DNA of 64,000 nt from Pseudorhodobacter turbinis (GCF_005234135.1 NZ_CP039964.1:744001-808000); one strand, 5' to 3'. Shown: positions 38,692 through 48,050, numbered from the stretch's first letter. Notes: a model not told the origin generated them from the letters alone. Numbers and translations are program-made.

Positions 38692-38856
38692 TCAATCGGG
38701 CAGCGCACCGCAAAAGCCGCCGCTTGCCGCCAGACCAGATCCGAAGGCCAGCATCGGTGGTGCACGGTACGGGTTCGGCGGGCTGGCAAGCACATCCAGC
38801 GCGACCAAGGCAACCAATCCGGAAATGGCCAAACACGCGGTGAAACGACGCGTCAT
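38692..38856 (-). CDS. 54-residue exported or membrane peptide of the sulfur module
   Basis: The frame MTRRFTACLAISGLVALVAL continues to SPPNPYRAPPMLAFGSGLAA and ends in GGFCGALPD. It has a single N-terminal hydrophobic segment (signal or anchor) and a Gly/Ala-rich tail with one Cys near the end. Its ATG overlaps the stop of the YeeE gene (ATGA). A hairpin terminator follows the stop, which fits it being the last gene of the rhodanese-yeeE unit. I recognise no family. Confidence 0.65.
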   Translation of the reverse strand: MTRRFTACLAISGLVALVALDVLASPPNPYRAPPMLAFGSGLAASGGFCGALPD

Positions 38857-39983
38857 GTGCGGGCCTCCAATCCAAGAAGTGGGCGGATGCGGATGCCGAC
38901 AAACGCACCGGCAAAGGCCGCGATAAACCAGACCCAGCCGTGCAGGCTGCCCGTTGCAATGCCCGAAAAGAACGCGCCGACATTACACCCAAAGGCCAGT
39001 CGCGACGAATAGCCAAGCACCAAGCCCACGATGATCGTCGCCACCCAAGCCCGCGCCGGATAGGACGGCAACGCCTGCGAAAGCCCGCCACGCCGCCACG
39101 CCGCAACCCCGAACGCCCCCGCAATCAGACCGATATCGGTCAGCGAGGTATAATCCGTCAGCACGCTTGCATTCAGCCGTTGCACCGATCCGGACGCCGC
39201 CCAGAACGCGGACCCTGACAGATCAGCCCCCAGCGCCACGGCCCCTTTGGCGGCCCAAAGCCCAAGCCCGTAAACCACGCCCCAAGGCTGCCCCGCCACA
39301 ACAAGGTTCCCGACCGCCAGCACCGCCAAGACACCCGCCGCCACAAGATAGCGTGCAGGCACCTTGCGCGACCCCGGCTTGCCCAAAAGCCAAAACACCC
39401 CTGCTGTCAGTCCAAGCCCCGCAAGAGTAATCATAAGCCCCACGCCGCCGCGTAACGTCAGGATCGGCAAAGCCCCCAGATCCGTCCACCAGACCAGATG
39501 ATAGGCCCCCGCAAAGCTGCCAATCGCGAAAAACGGTAGTGCCAGCAGTCCAATCGGGTTGCCCGATCCGGCATTGAGCAAAGTGCCCGAACCGCAGCCC
39601 AAGACCACCTGCATCGCCGCGCCAAAAACAAAGGCCCCACCGATCATCGCCCAACCAATTGGCGCCTGCGCCCCGCTTAACTCACCGGGGTTGGCGGCCA
39701 GCAGCGGGATCGCCACGCAGGCCACCAAGCCGATTGACAACAGCTGCGCAAAAATGCCGGCGGGTTCACGGCGCAGGATCATCGCGCGCCAAGGCCCCGC
39801 AAAGCCAAAGCGCAACCCTTCCAGCGCCACGCCAAACCCCAGCCCAAGCGCAAGCATCAGCCCGAACCGCGCACCCGCAAACAGCGCCACCAAAACCACC
39901 AGAACGACCGCAGCCCCGATCAGCGCGCTGCGGCCAAACACCATATCGGACGTCCGTGCCTGTGCATAAGAAATATCAGACAT
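38853..39983 (-). CDS. YeeE/YedE (TsuA-type) sulfur-compound permease
   Basis: Membrane protein (376 aa, about nine or ten hydrophobic segments) of the family whose YeeE/TsuA members take up thiosulfate. Two motif copies carry the conserved Cys: VVLGCGSGTLLNAGSG (Cys130) and LAFGCNVGAFFSGIATGSLHGWVW (Cys333). This duplicated pattern is the ion-path signature of the family. ATG 39983 follows the rhodanese stop by 3 bases (TTG 39986 is an alternative). The neighbouring rhodanese supports use of thiosulfate or a related sulfane. Confidence 0.85.
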   Translation of the reverse strand: MSDISYAQARTSDMVFGRSALIGAAVVLVVLVALFAGARFGLMLALGLGFGVALEGLRFGFAGPWRAMILRREPAGIFAQLLSIGLVACVAIPLLAANPGELSGAQAPIGWAMIGGAFVFGAAMQVVLGCGSGTLLNAGSGNPIGLLALPFFAIGSFAGAYHLVWWTDLGALPILTLRGGVGLMITLAGLGLTAGVFWLLGKPGSRKVPARYLVAAGVLAVLAVGNLVVAGQPWGVVYGLGLWAAKGAVALGADLSGSAFWAASGSVQRLNASVLTDYTSLTDIGLIAGAFGVAAWRRGGLSQALPSYPARAWVATIIVGLVLGYSSRLAFGCNVGAFFSGIATGSLHGWVWFIAAFAGAFVGIRIRPLLGLEART

Positions 39984-39986
39984 CAA

Positions 39987-40916
39987 TTAGCCACCCAAAA
40001 GCTGGTTGAACAAATGGGCAATCAAACCCGGTTGGTTTGCCATCTCACCATCGGTCTGGGAATATTCGACCATGGAACCGGCATAGAGCTTCACGTTATC
40101 GATCCCCGCCACCTCGGACAGCGCGAACCAATCGGTCGCGGCCCAATGGCCGGTATTGCAAAATGCGACCACGGGCGTGTTCGATGTACCGCCCAGCTTG
40201 GCCCGAAGCGCCTCCAGATCGGGATCGGCGTTGATGGCCGTAGCACCGGGGCGAAAGAAATCGGTATGCGGCAGGTTCATGGCACCCGGCAGCGTTCCGG
40301 GGCGATCGGCCGCGTCATGCATCTTTTTGCCGTTGAAGAACGAACCGGGGCGCGAATCGACCAAAGTGGCCTGCTCGGTGCCCGCAACCACGGCAGTGAC
40401 CTCGGCGGTATCGGCGGTCCATGTGTTGTCCCATGTGATCGCAAGCTCGGTCGGCACCGGCGTTGCGGCCTGCGTTGACAGCGGCAGCCCCGCATTGACC
40501 CAAGCCGTCGCACCGCCGTTCAGCACCGCCAGTTCGGTAAAGCCCGAGCTTTTCAACGTCCAGTACACTCGCGCCGCAGAGCCGAAATCGCTATCGGTAT
40601 CGCCCTGCGACACAATGACCACCGGACGGTCTAGCTCAAGGCCCAGCGTCTCATAGGCCCGTTCCAGATCTGCGACCGGAGGCACCGCGCCTGGATTGGA
40701 TTTTGGTCCGCGAAACAACCCATAGGGGGCAGAGACCGCGCCCGCGATATGCCCCGCCTCAAAGCCCTTGGGGCGAATATCCAGAATGACCGCCTCTGGC
40801 ACCGTACCTGCCGCCAGATCAGCGGGCATGATCAACGGGCCGAAATCACCCGCCAATGCCGTCGTGGCGCAAAACATGGCAAGGCCCGTCAGGGAAGACA
40901 GCATGATCCGTTGCAT
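39987..40916 (-). CDS. Periplasmic two-domain rhodanese (sulfurtransferase)
   Basis: 309 residues with a signal peptide (MQRIMLSSLTGLAMFCATTA, then LAG), so it acts in the periplasm. Two rhodanese domains are seen: an inactive-looking first one (VILDIRPKGFEAGHIAGAVS, lacking the Cys loop) and a second with the catalytic loop VVAFCNTGHWAATDWFALSE. Start ATG 40916 has AAAAGG upstream. It is the first gene of a unit with the YeeE permease and the 54-residue protein. It likely moves sulfur from thiosulfate to an acceptor. Confidence 0.85.
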   Translation of the reverse strand: MQRIMLSSLTGLAMFCATTALAGDFGPLIMPADLAAGTVPEAVILDIRPKGFEAGHIAGAVSAPYGLFRGPKSNPGAVPPVADLERAYETLGLELDRPVVIVSQGDTDSDFGSAARVYWTLKSSGFTELAVLNGGATAWVNAGLPLSTQAATPVPTELAITWDNTWTADTAEVTAVVAGTEQATLVDSRPGSFFNGKKMHDAADRPGTLPGAMNLPHTDFFRPGATAINADPDLEALRAKLGGTSNTPVVAFCNTGHWAATDWFALSEVAGIDNVKLYAGSMVEYSQTDGEMANQPGLIAHLFNQLLGG

Positions 40917-41370
40917 AATGTAACCTTTTCGAATTGAGGTGTTTTGCCTCCAATTTCGTAAAGTTATTGCAGGCGCAAGGAACATCAAACGCCAAAACAC
41001 ACCAGTAGCCAGAATTATTTCCCGCCCTGAACGAGGAAGGCACAACAACCACCTAACCGTCTTACAGCACCGCAAACAGCCCCGCACCACAGACCGGTTT
41101 GCTGGGAAAAGGTTCTTATTCACCGCGCGATCAGTAGGTGCGCAGCTAAAACAACCCAGACAAGGGCACGACGGGATCAATGCGGCCCTGCCTCGCAGTG
41201 CCCACGCTTACGTCGCGGCGTGTGTTCTCGCCCTTGCAAAAAAATTCATCATCGCCATGATGGTTGGGTCGATGCCTTGGCCACATCCGGTTTACCGGCT
41301 TTGTATGCTTGGGCGTCCACCCATTAAAACGCCGCATCCGAATCGCGGCCTTACAACGAGGGAAGACAAG
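40917..41370. other. Divergent intergenic region, rhodanese and dppA
   Basis: A 454-base gap between divergent genes must hold both promoters. An imperfect inverted repeat, AATTGAGG at 40932-40939 and CCTCCAATT at 40947-40955, lies in the leader of the rhodanese gene and could be an operator or a leader hairpin. I see no clear -10/-35 pair and no convincing short gene. The sequence toward dppA ends with GAGGGAAGACAAG, its ribosome site. Confidence 0.6.
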
Positions 41371-42963
41371 ATGTCTCTTAAAACTACGCTCGCGACCGGT
41401 CTGGTGATGACCGCGCTTTTGGCCCCTGCGGCCTACGCCAAGACTATGGTCTATTGCTCCGAAGGGTCGCCCGAGGGCTTTGATCCGGCGCTGTTCACCA
41501 CAGGCACCACATTTAACGCCTCCTCCCATCCGGTTTACAACCGTCTGGTTGAATTTGATGGCGCCACCACGGCCACCAAACCGGCGCTGGCCGAAAGCTG
41601 GGAAGTGTCCGAGGATGGGTTGGAATACACCTTCAAGCTGCGCGAGGGCGTCAAGTTTCAGTCCAACGACAGCTTTACCCCGACCCGCGACTTCAACGCT
41701 GACGACGTGATCTTTACGTTTGACCGTCAGCGCAAAGAGGACAACCCCTACAACAAATATGAGGGCGGCAGCTGGGAGTATTTCAACTCCATGTCGATGT
41801 CCGATCTGATCTCGGAAATCGTCAAAATTGACGACAACACCGTGAAATTCGTGCTCAGCCGCCCAGAAGCGCCGATGATCGCCAACCTCGCGATGGATTT
41901 CGCCTCGATCGTGTCCAAGGAATATGCCGATGCCATGCTTGAGGTCGGCACCCCCGAGATGCTTAACCAAGCGCCGATCGGCACGGGGCCGTTCACTTTT
42001 GTGGCCTACCAAAAAGATGCCGTGATCCGCTATGCCGCCAACCCCGATTACTGGGCAGGCGCGTCACCGCTGGACAATCTGGTCTTTGCGATCACGACCG
42101 ACGCCTCGGTGCGCTATCAAAAGATGAAGGCTGGCGAGTGCCACCTGATGTCTTATCCCAACCCTGCCGATGTGGCCGCGATGCAAGAAGATGCCGATCT
42201 GGTGGTCCAAGAGCAAGAGGGCCTGAACGTCGGCTATCTGGCCTATAACACCAAGGTTGCGCCATTTGATAACGTCAACGTGCGTCGCGCGCTGAATATG
42301 GCGGTCGACAAACAGGCAATTCTGGATGTGGTCTTCCAGGGCGCCGGCAGCATTGCCAAAAACCCGATCCCGCCTGCGATGTGGTCTTATAATGACGCGG
42401 TGCAGGACGACGTTTATGATCCCGAAGCGGCCAAGCAGATGCTTGCCGATGCGGGTGTTTCGGATCTGTCTATGAAAATTTGGGCAATGCCTGTGCAGCG
42501 CCCCTATAACCCCAACGCCCGCCGTATGGCCGAGCTGATGCAAGAAGACCTCGGCAAGATCGGCGTCTCGGTGGAGATCGTATCCTATGAGTGGGGCGAG
42601 TATCTGGAACGCGCCAAAGCCGAAGACCGCGACGGTGCCGTTCTGCTGGGCTGGACCGGTGACAATGGTGACCCGGACAACTTCCTTGCCGTCTTGCTGG
42701 GCTGTGATGCTGTTGGCAACGCCAACCGCGCGCAATGGTGTGACGCCGATTTTGACGCGCTGATCCAGAAAGCCAAGGTTACGGCTGATCAGGCCGAACG
42801 CACCAAGCTTTATGAGGAAGCGCAGGTGATCTTCAAGGATCAAGCGCCATGGAGCACGATCGCCCATTCCGTGACCTTCACGCCAATGCGCAAAGAGGTT
42901 CAGGGCTATGAGATGAGCCCGCTCGGCTCTGTCCGTTTCTACGGCGTTGACCTAGCCGAGTGA
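41371..42963 (+). CDS. dppA: Dipeptide ABC transporter periplasmic binding protein
   Basis: Binds peptides in the periplasm and delivers them to DppBC. 530 residues with signal peptide MSLKTTLATGLVMTALLAPA and cleavage near AYA-K. Family motifs: FNASSHPVYNRLVEFD, LAESWEVSEDGLEYTFKLREGVKF, NADDVIFTFDR, and GTGPFTF. It resembles SBP_bac_5 dipeptide/glutathione-type proteins; the exact ligand is uncertain. ATG 41371 follows GAGGGAAGACAAG. A strong hairpin after the stop may give it a higher mRNA level than the permease genes. Confidence 0.9.
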   Translation: MSLKTTLATGLVMTALLAPAAYAKTMVYCSEGSPEGFDPALFTTGTTFNASSHPVYNRLVEFDGATTATKPALAESWEVSEDGLEYTFKLREGVKFQSNDSFTPTRDFNADDVIFTFDRQRKEDNPYNKYEGGSWEYFNSMSMSDLISEIVKIDDNTVKFVLSRPEAPMIANLAMDFASIVSKEYADAMLEVGTPEMLNQAPIGTGPFTFVAYQKDAVIRYAANPDYWAGASPLDNLVFAITTDASVRYQKMKAGECHLMSYPNPADVAAMQEDADLVVQEQEGLNVGYLAYNTKVAPFDNVNVRRALNMAVDKQAILDVVFQGAGSIAKNPIPPAMWSYNDAVQDDVYDPEAAKQMLADAGVSDLSMKIWAMPVQRPYNPNARRMAELMQEDLGKIGVSVEIVSYEWGEYLERAKAEDRDGAVLLGWTGDNGDPDNFLAVLLGCDAVGNANRAQWCDADFDALIQKAKVTADQAERTKLYEEAQVIFKDQAPWSTIAHSVTFTPMRKEVQGYEMSPLGSVRFYGVDLAE

Positions 42964-42974
42964 TCGACTGACAT

Positions 42975-43001
42975 GGGATGGGGGCCAAACGGCCCCCTCC
43001 C
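42975..43001 (+). other. Hairpin after dppA (likely mRNA-stabilising)
   Basis: GGGA-T-GGGGGCC pairs with GGCCCCC-TCCC around AAAC, with one bulged T. It lies 12 bases after the dppA stop and 36 bases before the peptidase gene. Such hairpins commonly protect the binding-protein mRNA end inside ABC operons. No T-run. Confidence 0.6.
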
Positions 43002-43036
43002 ACCCCCTGAGCCCTTTGCCAAGGTAAGAAAACACC

Positions 43037-44128
43037 ATGACCGACCGCTATGCCGAACACCGTGCGATTGCGCGCGACTTGGGCGTTGATGCCATTGCCC
43101 TCGTCCCCGGCAGCAACTTTGAACGTTTGTATAACGCCAGTTTCGGCAGCCATGAGCGGCCAATGGTCATCATCATCCCCGTGATCGGCGCGCCGGTGGC
43201 TTTGGTCCCGAACCTTGAACTGCTGTCTTTTGAGGCGCTTGGCTTTGAGGGCGCTGTTTTTGACTGGCGCGACCAGACCGGATATAGCGATGCTTTTGCG
43301 GCCATGGCCGCACATCTGCCACTGACCTCCCTTGCGGTTGAAGGTCAGGTGATGCGGGTGTTTGTGCATCATGCGTTGGCTACGGCCTATCCCGGCCTGC
43401 GGATTTTGGACGCCGAGGCGCAAATTTCCGGCCTGCGTTTGCGCAAAACCCCTGATGAGATTTCCGCCCTCACCGCTGCAATCCGATTGTCTGAGGCCGC
43501 TCTTGCCGAAACCATCGCCGAAGTGAAACCCGGCATGACCGAACGGCAGGTTGAAAGCCTGCTCGTGGCCGCGCTCTTTCGCAACGGGGCTGATGGGCTT
43601 TCCTTTGGGCCGATCGTGGCTGCGGGCGGCAATGCGGCGATGCCCCATGCCCATGCCCGCGATGTGGCGATTGCGCCCGGCGATGCCCTGCTGATCGATT
43701 TCGGTGGGCGCAAGGACGGGTTTACCGCCGATATTACCCGCACCTTCTTTATCGGCCATGCCGATGACCGCGCGCATCAGGTTTATGATACCGTCTTGCG
43801 TGCCAATATGGCGGGACATGCGGTGACACGCGCGGGCGTGACCGCGCACCTGATCGATGATGCCGTAACGTCGGTGCTTGAGGCCTCGGCCTTTGCCGAT
43901 TATATCCGCACCAAAACCGGCCACGGGCTGGGCCGCGATGTGCATGAGGCGCCCTATATCATGCGAGGCAACCATGAGGTTCTGGCCGCCGGAACCGTTT
44001 TTACCAACGAGCCGGGGCTTTATATCCCGAATGAAATCGGAGTTCGGATAGAGGATGATATTTTGGTAACTGATGGAGGTGCCCTTTCCCTGACCGAATT
44101 CCCCAAAGACCTAACGGTGATAAGCTGA
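43037..44128 (+). CDS. M24-family Xaa-Pro-type aminopeptidase
   Basis: A pita-bread metallopeptidase (363 aa). The N-terminal creatinase-like domain precedes the catalytic domain, where the five metal ligands are in LLIDFGG, TADITRTF, TGHGLGRDVHEAP, NEPGLY and VRIEDDI. It releases N-terminal residues, often before Pro. It lies between dppA and dppB, its stop overlapping the dppB start (TGATG). That suggests imported peptides are cleaved in the cytoplasm as they arrive. Confidence 0.9.
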   Translation: MTDRYAEHRAIARDLGVDAIALVPGSNFERLYNASFGSHERPMVIIIPVIGAPVALVPNLELLSFEALGFEGAVFDWRDQTGYSDAFAAMAAHLPLTSLAVEGQVMRVFVHHALATAYPGLRILDAEAQISGLRLRKTPDEISALTAAIRLSEAALAETIAEVKPGMTERQVESLLVAALFRNGADGLSFGPIVAAGGNAAMPHAHARDVAIAPGDALLIDFGGRKDGFTADITRTFFIGHADDRAHQVYDTVLRANMAGHAVTRAGVTAHLIDDAVTSVLEASAFADYIRTKTGHGLGRDVHEAPYIMRGNHEVLAAGTVFTNEPGLYIPNEIGVRIEDDILVTDGGALSLTEFPKDLTVIS

Positions 44129-45135
44129 TGCTCAAATATCTTGCTTCACGGCTGCTGACGTTCCTTCCCACGTTCATCGGCGTCACATTAATCTCCTTTG
44201 CCTTTATCCGCATGTTGCCGGGCGATCCGATCACCGTCATGGCGGGTGAGCGCGGGGTATCGCCCGAACGCTATCAGGAATTGATGGTGCAGCTGGGTTT
44301 TGACCAGCCGATTTATGTGCAGTATTTCGAATACCTCAAGGGGATTGTGCAAGGTGATCTTGGCACGTCCTTTGTGACCAAAAAGCCGGTCTGGGATGAA
44401 TTTTTCACCCTGTTCCCCGCCACGTTCGAGCTGTCGATCTGTGCTATGATCTTTGCGGTCGGGCTTGGCCTGCCAGCGGGGGTAATTGCCGCCGTGAACC
44501 GCGGCAAGTTCTTTGACCGCGCGTTGATGTCCACGGCGTTGATCGGCTATTCGATGCCCATCTTTTGGTGGGCGCTTTTGCTGATTATCGTGGTTTCGGG
44601 CTGGTTGGGGCTGACCCCTGTTTCGGGCCGGATCAGCCTGATGTTCTATTTCCCCGACACGACCGGCTTTATGCTGATCGACAGCCTGCTTTCGGGGCAA
44701 AAGGGCGCGTTTTCATCGGCCGTTAGCCATCTGGTTTTGCCGACAATCGTGCTGGGGACCATCCCGCTGGCGGTGATCGCGCGGCAAACCCGCTCCGCGA
44801 TGCTGGAAGTGCTGTCCGAAGATTACATCCGCACCGCCCGTGCCAAGGGGCTTTCGCCTTTCGGGATCAACGGTATCCACGCACTGCGCAACGCCCTTAT
44901 TCCCGTCATCACCGTGATCGGCCTTTCGGTCGGCACCCTGCTGGCCGGTGCGATCCTGACCGAGACGATCTTTAGCTGGCCGGGCATCGGCAAATGGATG
45001 GTCGACAGCATCTTCCGCCGCGATTACCCCGTGGTGCAAGGCGGCCTTTTGCTAATCGCCGTGATGGTGATGATCGTCAACCTGACCGTGGATATGCTTT
45101 ACGGTTTCATCAACCCCAAGATCAGGAAACGCTGA
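44128..45135 (+). CDS. dppB: Dipeptide ABC transporter permease DppB
   Basis: Inner-membrane permease (335 aa, six helices). The N-terminal YLASRLLTFLPTFIGVTLISF and the cytoplasmic EAA-type loop YIRTARAKGLSPFGINGIHALRNALIP are typical of the DppB/OppB family. It starts within the stop of the peptidase gene (TGATG) and ends at the dppC start in the same way. Confidence 0.95.
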   Translation: MLKYLASRLLTFLPTFIGVTLISFAFIRMLPGDPITVMAGERGVSPERYQELMVQLGFDQPIYVQYFEYLKGIVQGDLGTSFVTKKPVWDEFFTLFPATFELSICAMIFAVGLGLPAGVIAAVNRGKFFDRALMSTALIGYSMPIFWWALLLIIVVSGWLGLTPVSGRISLMFYFPDTTGFMLIDSLLSGQKGAFSSAVSHLVLPTIVLGTIPLAVIARQTRSAMLEVLSEDYIRTARAKGLSPFGINGIHALRNALIPVITVIGLSVGTLLAGAILTETIFSWPGIGKWMVDSIFRRDYPVVQGGLLLIAVMVMIVNLTVDMLYGFINPKIRKR

Positions 45136-46037
45136 TGGCCGATATTATCCAACAAGATCCTGACATGCAGGCACGCCCCGGCAGGCTGACCGAGTTCTGG
45201 CATTACTTCCGCGAAAACCGCGGCGCTGTTTTCGGGCTTTGGGTCTTTGCCATATTCGTGGCGGTGGCCATTCTGGCCGATGTGATCGCCCCCTATGATC
45301 CGACCGAGCAATTCCGCCAGCACCTTTTGCAACCACCCTTCTGGCAAGAAGGTGGCACGACGGCCTTCCTTTTGGGCACCGATGCCGTGGGGCGCGATAT
45401 GCTGTCGCGGCTTCTGCACGGCGCGCGCTATTCCTTTTACGTGGGGATTGTCGTGGTGGCTGTTGCAGCCTCGGGCGGGATTTTGGTCGGGCTGATCGCG
45501 GGGTTTGCGCCCAAGTGGTTGGATACGATCATCATGCGGGTGATGGATATCATTCTGGCCTTTCCGTCCTTGCTTTTGGCCTTGGTTTTGGTTGCCATTC
45601 TGGGGCCAAGCCTGACCAATGCGATGATCGCCATCGCCATTGTTTTGCAGCCCCATTACGTGCGTCTGACGCGGGCCAGCGTGATGTCGGAGCTGTCTAA
45701 GGATTATGTCACCGCCTCGCGGACCACCGGCGCTGGTCTTGCGCGGTTGATGTTCATCACCGTGCTGCCCAACTGCATGTCTCCGATCATCGTTCAAGGC
45801 GCCTTGTCGTTCTCCACCGCCATTCTGGATGCGGCGGCATTGGGCTTTCTTGGTATGGGCGCACAGCCACCAACGCCGGAATGGGGCACCATGCTGGCCG
45901 AGGCACGTGAGTTTATCTTGCGCGCGTGGTGGGTTGTCACTTTCCCCGGTCTTGCGATTCTGGTCACCGTGCTGGCGATCAATTTGATGGGGGACGGTTT
46001 GCGCGACGCCCTCGACCCCAAGCTGAAGCGGAGCTGA
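45135..46037 (+). CDS. dppC: Dipeptide ABC transporter permease DppC
   Basis: Second inner-membrane permease (300 aa). It has the extra N-terminal helix of DppC/OppC (FWHYFRENRGAVFGLWVFAIF), LGTDAVGRDMLSRLLHGARYS, and the EAA loop SKDYVTASRTTGAGLARLMF. ATG 45135 overlaps the dppB stop (TGATG). An open frame from 44994 exists but lies in dppB. Confidence 0.95.
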   Translation: MADIIQQDPDMQARPGRLTEFWHYFRENRGAVFGLWVFAIFVAVAILADVIAPYDPTEQFRQHLLQPPFWQEGGTTAFLLGTDAVGRDMLSRLLHGARYSFYVGIVVVAVAASGGILVGLIAGFAPKWLDTIIMRVMDIILAFPSLLLALVLVAILGPSLTNAMIAIAIVLQPHYVRLTRASVMSELSKDYVTASRTTGAGLARLMFITVLPNCMSPIIVQGALSFSTAILDAAALGFLGMGAQPPTPEWGTMLAEAREFILRAWWVVTFPGLAILVTVLAINLMGDGLRDALDPKLKRS

Positions 46038-46040
46038 GCC

Positions 46041-47018
46041 ATGGCCCTTTTGGAAATTCGCAACCTTTGCGTTGATTTCACCACCGCATCGGGGGCCTTT
46101 CGGGCCGTGGATGCGGTTGATGTCTCGGTCGATAAGGGAGAGGTTCTGGCCATTGTTGGCGAAAGCGGGTCGGGCAAATCGGTGTCGATGCTGGCGCTAA
46201 TGGGGCTTTTGCCTTGGACCGCGAACATCACCGCCGATGTGATGGAATTTGAGGGCCGCGACCTGCGCACCCTGCCCCCCAAGGCGCGGCGCAAGATCGT
46301 TGGCAAAGAGATCGCCATGATCTTTCAAGAGCCGATGTCATCGCTTAACCCCTGTTTCACCGTTGGCTTCCAGATCAAAGAAGCCCTGCGCCTGCATATG
46401 AAGATGGACCGCGCCACCCGCCACCGCCGCGCGATCGAGCTGATGGAGATGGTGGGCATCCCTGCCCCCGAAACGCGCCTCAACACTTTTCCGCACCAGA
46501 TGTCGGGCGGCATGAACCAGCGCGTGATGATCGCGATGTCGATTGCCTGCAACCCAAAACTCTTGATCGCGGATGAGCCGACAACGGCGCTGGACGTGAC
46601 CATTCAGGCGCAGATCCTCGACCTGCTGACAGGGTTGCAGCGCGATACCGGCATGGGGCTGATCTTGATCACCCATGATATGGGCGTGGTTGCCGAAAAC
46701 GCTGAACGCGTCTCGGTGCAATATGCAGGCCAAAAGGTTGAGGACCAGCCGGTCTATGACCTCTTTGCGCGCCCGCATCACCCCTATACCGCCGCCCTGC
46801 TGGCCGCCCTGCCGGAACGGGCAACCTCCAAGCTGCTGCCGACCATTCCGGGCGTGGTGCCGGGCCAGTTCGACCGCCCCAAAGGCTGCCTGTTCTCACC
46901 CCGTTGCGCCCTTGCCGATGATCGCTGCCGCAGCACACCACCCGTGCCATGTGGCCCCGAACTGGGCCTCGCGCGCTGCCATTACCCCTTGAACGCAACC
47001 GAGGAGGTCAAGGCATGA
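46041..47018 (+). CDS. dppD: Dipeptide ABC transporter ATPase DppD
   Basis: ATP-binding protein (325 aa). Walker A GESGSGKS, signature MSGGMNQR, Walker B LLIADEPTTALD, and the C-terminal oligopeptide-ABC segment with HHPYTAALLAALPE and a Cys-rich GCLFSPRCALADDRC, found in the group with a possible Fe-S site. It starts 3 bases after dppC and overlaps dppF by 4 bases. Confidence 0.96.
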   Translation: MALLEIRNLCVDFTTASGAFRAVDAVDVSVDKGEVLAIVGESGSGKSVSMLALMGLLPWTANITADVMEFEGRDLRTLPPKARRKIVGKEIAMIFQEPMSSLNPCFTVGFQIKEALRLHMKMDRATRHRRAIELMEMVGIPAPETRLNTFPHQMSGGMNQRVMIAMSIACNPKLLIADEPTTALDVTIQAQILDLLTGLQRDTGMGLILITHDMGVVAENAERVSVQYAGQKVEDQPVYDLFARPHHPYTAALLAALPERATSKLLPTIPGVVPGQFDRPKGCLFSPRCALADDRCRSTPPVPCGPELGLARCHYPLNATEEVKA

Positions 47019-48013
47019 GCGACACCCCCGTAGTCATCGCCAAAAACCTAAGCCGCCATTACGAGGTCGGCGGCGGTATGTTCCGTAAACCCCAAATCGT
47101 GCGCGCCTTGTCCGAGGCAAGCTTTACCCTGCTTCCTGGCAAAACCCTTGCCGTTGTGGGCGAAAGCGGCTGTGGCAAATCCACCCTCGCGCGGCTTATC
47201 ACCCTGATCGAGGAACCCACCGGCGGGCATTTCGAGCTTGCCGGACAGGCGGCCACCAAGGAAAACTGGGCCAGCCTGCGCACCGATGTGCAGATCGTGT
47301 TCCAAGACCCCTATGGCTCGCTTAACCCGCGCCAGAAGATCGGTGCCATTCTCGAAGAGCCGCTCAAGATCAACCGCCCCGAAATGAGCGCCGCCGAGCG
47401 CACTGCCAAAGCGCGCGATATGCTGCGCCTCGTCGGGTTGCGCCCCGAGCATTTTGAGCGTTATCCGCATATGTTTTCCGGCGGCCAGCGCCAGCGAATC
47501 GCGGTCGCCCGTGCGCTGATGCTGGACCCCAAGGTGCTGGTGCTGGATGAACCCGTTTCCGCGCTTGATCTGTCGATCCAAAGCCAGATCCTGAACCTGC
47601 TGACCGAATTGCAAGAGCGGATGGGCCTTGCCTATCTGTTCATCAGCCATGACCTATCGGTCGTCAAACATATGGCCGACGATGTGATCGTGATGTATCT
47701 GGGCCGCCCTGTCGAGACCGGCTCCAAGGAAGAGGTCTTCGCAGAACCGCGCCACCCCTACACCAAGGCGCTGCTGTCAGCGACCCCTGTGGCCGAGCCG
47801 GGCCTGGAAAAGCAACGCATCAAGCTGGTAGGGGAGCTGCCATCGCCGATGAACGTCCCGCCGGGCTGCGCCTTTGCGCCGCGCTGCTGGAAGGCGCAGG
47901 ACCGCTGTCATGTAGATCGCCCGCTTTTGGACGGTGCAACGCATCGGACAGCCTGCTTCTTCCCGGAAGGTACGGCAGCCCCCTCTCCGGCGGCGCCAAA
48001 GCCTGCGAACTGA
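47015..48013 (+). CDS. dppF: Dipeptide ABC transporter ATPase DppF
   Basis: Second ATP-binding protein (332 aa). It has GESGCGKST, FSGGQRQRIAVARAL, VLDEPVSALDLSIQ and the C-terminal RHPYTKALLSATP with GCAFAPRCWKAQDRC. ATG 47015 overlaps the dppD stop (ATGA). It is the last gene of the transport operon. Confidence 0.96.
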   Translation: MSDTPVVIAKNLSRHYEVGGGMFRKPQIVRALSEASFTLLPGKTLAVVGESGCGKSTLARLITLIEEPTGGHFELAGQAATKENWASLRTDVQIVFQDPYGSLNPRQKIGAILEEPLKINRPEMSAAERTAKARDMLRLVGLRPEHFERYPHMFSGGQRQRIAVARALMLDPKVLVLDEPVSALDLSIQSQILNLLTELQERMGLAYLFISHDLSVVKHMADDVIVMYLGRPVETGSKEEVFAEPRHPYTKALLSATPVAEPGLEKQRIKLVGELPSPMNVPPGCAFAPRCWKAQDRCHVDRPLLDGATHRTACFFPEGTAAPSPAAPKPAN

Positions 48014-48050
48014 ACAGACGCTATAGAAAACTTGTAAAAGGAGATACCAA

